Shown here one piece after another: positions 5,486-5,732 of a stretch of DNA of 5,732 bases. This DNA comes from Chromatocurvus sp046260765 (GTDB lineage Bacteria > Pseudomonadota > Gammaproteobacteria > Pseudomonadales > Halieaceae): contig JBHEOO010000083.1 of the NCBI GenBank assembly GCA_046260765.1, positions 1-5,732 of the forward strand. Reading direction: 5' to 3'. The notes beneath the pieces were generated by a model that was given only the letters and a program-made list of their open reading frames with translations, was not told the origin of the DNA and searched no databases. The position numbers were made by a program, and so were the translations under genes. The number at the start of each line of letters is the position of its first letter. Positions within the stretch are counted from its first letter, which is position 1.

Positions 5486-5732
5486 TCAAGCAGGCGGAAG
5501 GTGGAAGTATTTTTCGTCTCCCTCCCACATCTCATGCACTTCACCAGCCACGCCAATCCGCGCCCGGCTATTTGAGCAACATCGCTCGAAACTGACTGTC
5601 ATTGACCTGTGATCAAACCGAAGGTGCAACCAGTGTCCGCGGTAGTGAAGACAGAAACTCAATTCCACCAGTTCCTTCGGCAAACAGGGATTCAGCCAGA
5701 GTACATCGTCGCGCATTTCGATACCCGTATAG
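5486..5732 (-). CDS. GH65-family glycoside phosphorylase/hydrolase, C-terminal end (cut by window edge)
   Basis: The last 81 residues of a glycoside hydrolase family 65 protein. The family includes trehalose, maltose and kojibiose phosphorylases, which split alpha-glucosides with phosphate to give beta-glucose 1-phosphate. The visible part starts TGIEMRDDVLWLNPCLP, the conserved GH65 segment at the border of the catalytic barrel and the C-terminal beta-sheet domain. It continues with LSFCLHYRGHWLHL (family: L.F.+.YRGHWL.+.+) and ends GVAGEVHEMWEGDEKYF, the usual last strand. The frame is open through the right edge, so the ATG at 5714-5716 is internal (it is the M of EMRDD). The catalytic domain is outside the window, so the exact substrate and intactness are unknown. 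It converges on the M14 gene. Confidence 0.8.
   Translation of the reverse strand, partial: YTGIEMRDDVLWLNPCLPKELVELSFCLHYRGHWLHLRFDHRSMTVSFERCCSNSRARIGVAGEVHEMWEGDEKYFHLPPA

Noticed and set aside
5227..5612. Two overlapping plus-strand frames downstream of the M14 gene
   Set aside because: They start within the M14 gene or after the terminator without ribosome binding sites, and overlap the GH65 coding region on the opposite strand.
1..5732. CRISPR arrays, tRNA or rRNA genes, intact insertion sequences, integrases
   Set aside because: No regularly spaced repeats, tRNA-like cloverleaf, rRNA motif or transposase/integrase motif was found by eye.

Overview
The window is GC-rich bacterial DNA. 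Dense coding, Shine-Dalgarno-led starts and the protein families present (a PutP-like Na+/solute symporter, HdeD, AsmA, FtsH, a bacterial cytosolic-carboxypeptidase-like M14 enzyme) suggest a proteobacterium, most likely a gammaproteobacterium. That placement is inference from protein style; no rRNA or other taxonomic marker is present.

Layout. Bases 1-2968 form a minus-strand block. In its reading order this is a 103-codon FtsH periplasmic-domain remnant (2961-2650), a complete sodium:solute symporter (2627-1203), a complete six-helix HdeD/DUF308 membrane protein (1028-417), and the N-terminal 120 residues of a P2-type cation-transporting ATPase (362-1, cut by the window edge). Bases 2969-4084 are a gene graveyard: about 380 bases with nothing recognisable, then a plus-strand AsmA C-terminal fragment (about 3350-3685) abutting a BON-like tail that is spread over three frames (about 3698-3794), then about 290 bases with no gene. 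Bases 4128-5261 (+) hold an intact M14 carboxypeptidase with every zinc and catalytic residue present, followed at once by a hairpin and T7 tract. Bases 5486-5732 (-) are the C-terminal 81 residues of a GH65-type glycoside phosphorylase/hydrolase entering from the right edge and convergent with the M14 gene.

How it fits together. HdeD, FtsH-type proteases, BON proteins and P-type cation pumps often occur together in accessory envelope-stress clusters of Proteobacteria; hdeD and ftsH copies are among the genes of the transmissible locus of stress tolerance. Three of the pieces here (FtsH, AsmA, BON) are broken, while the membrane transporters and the M14 enzyme look intact. The best reading is an eroded or rearranged stress/transport accessory region. 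No clear new multi-gene system is visible. The most useful leads are the stand-alone FtsH periplasmic domain, with a ribosome-binding site that serves a different frame, the patchwork pseudogene stretch, and the PutP-like carrier that has Asn where PutP has its essential Na+-site Asp.
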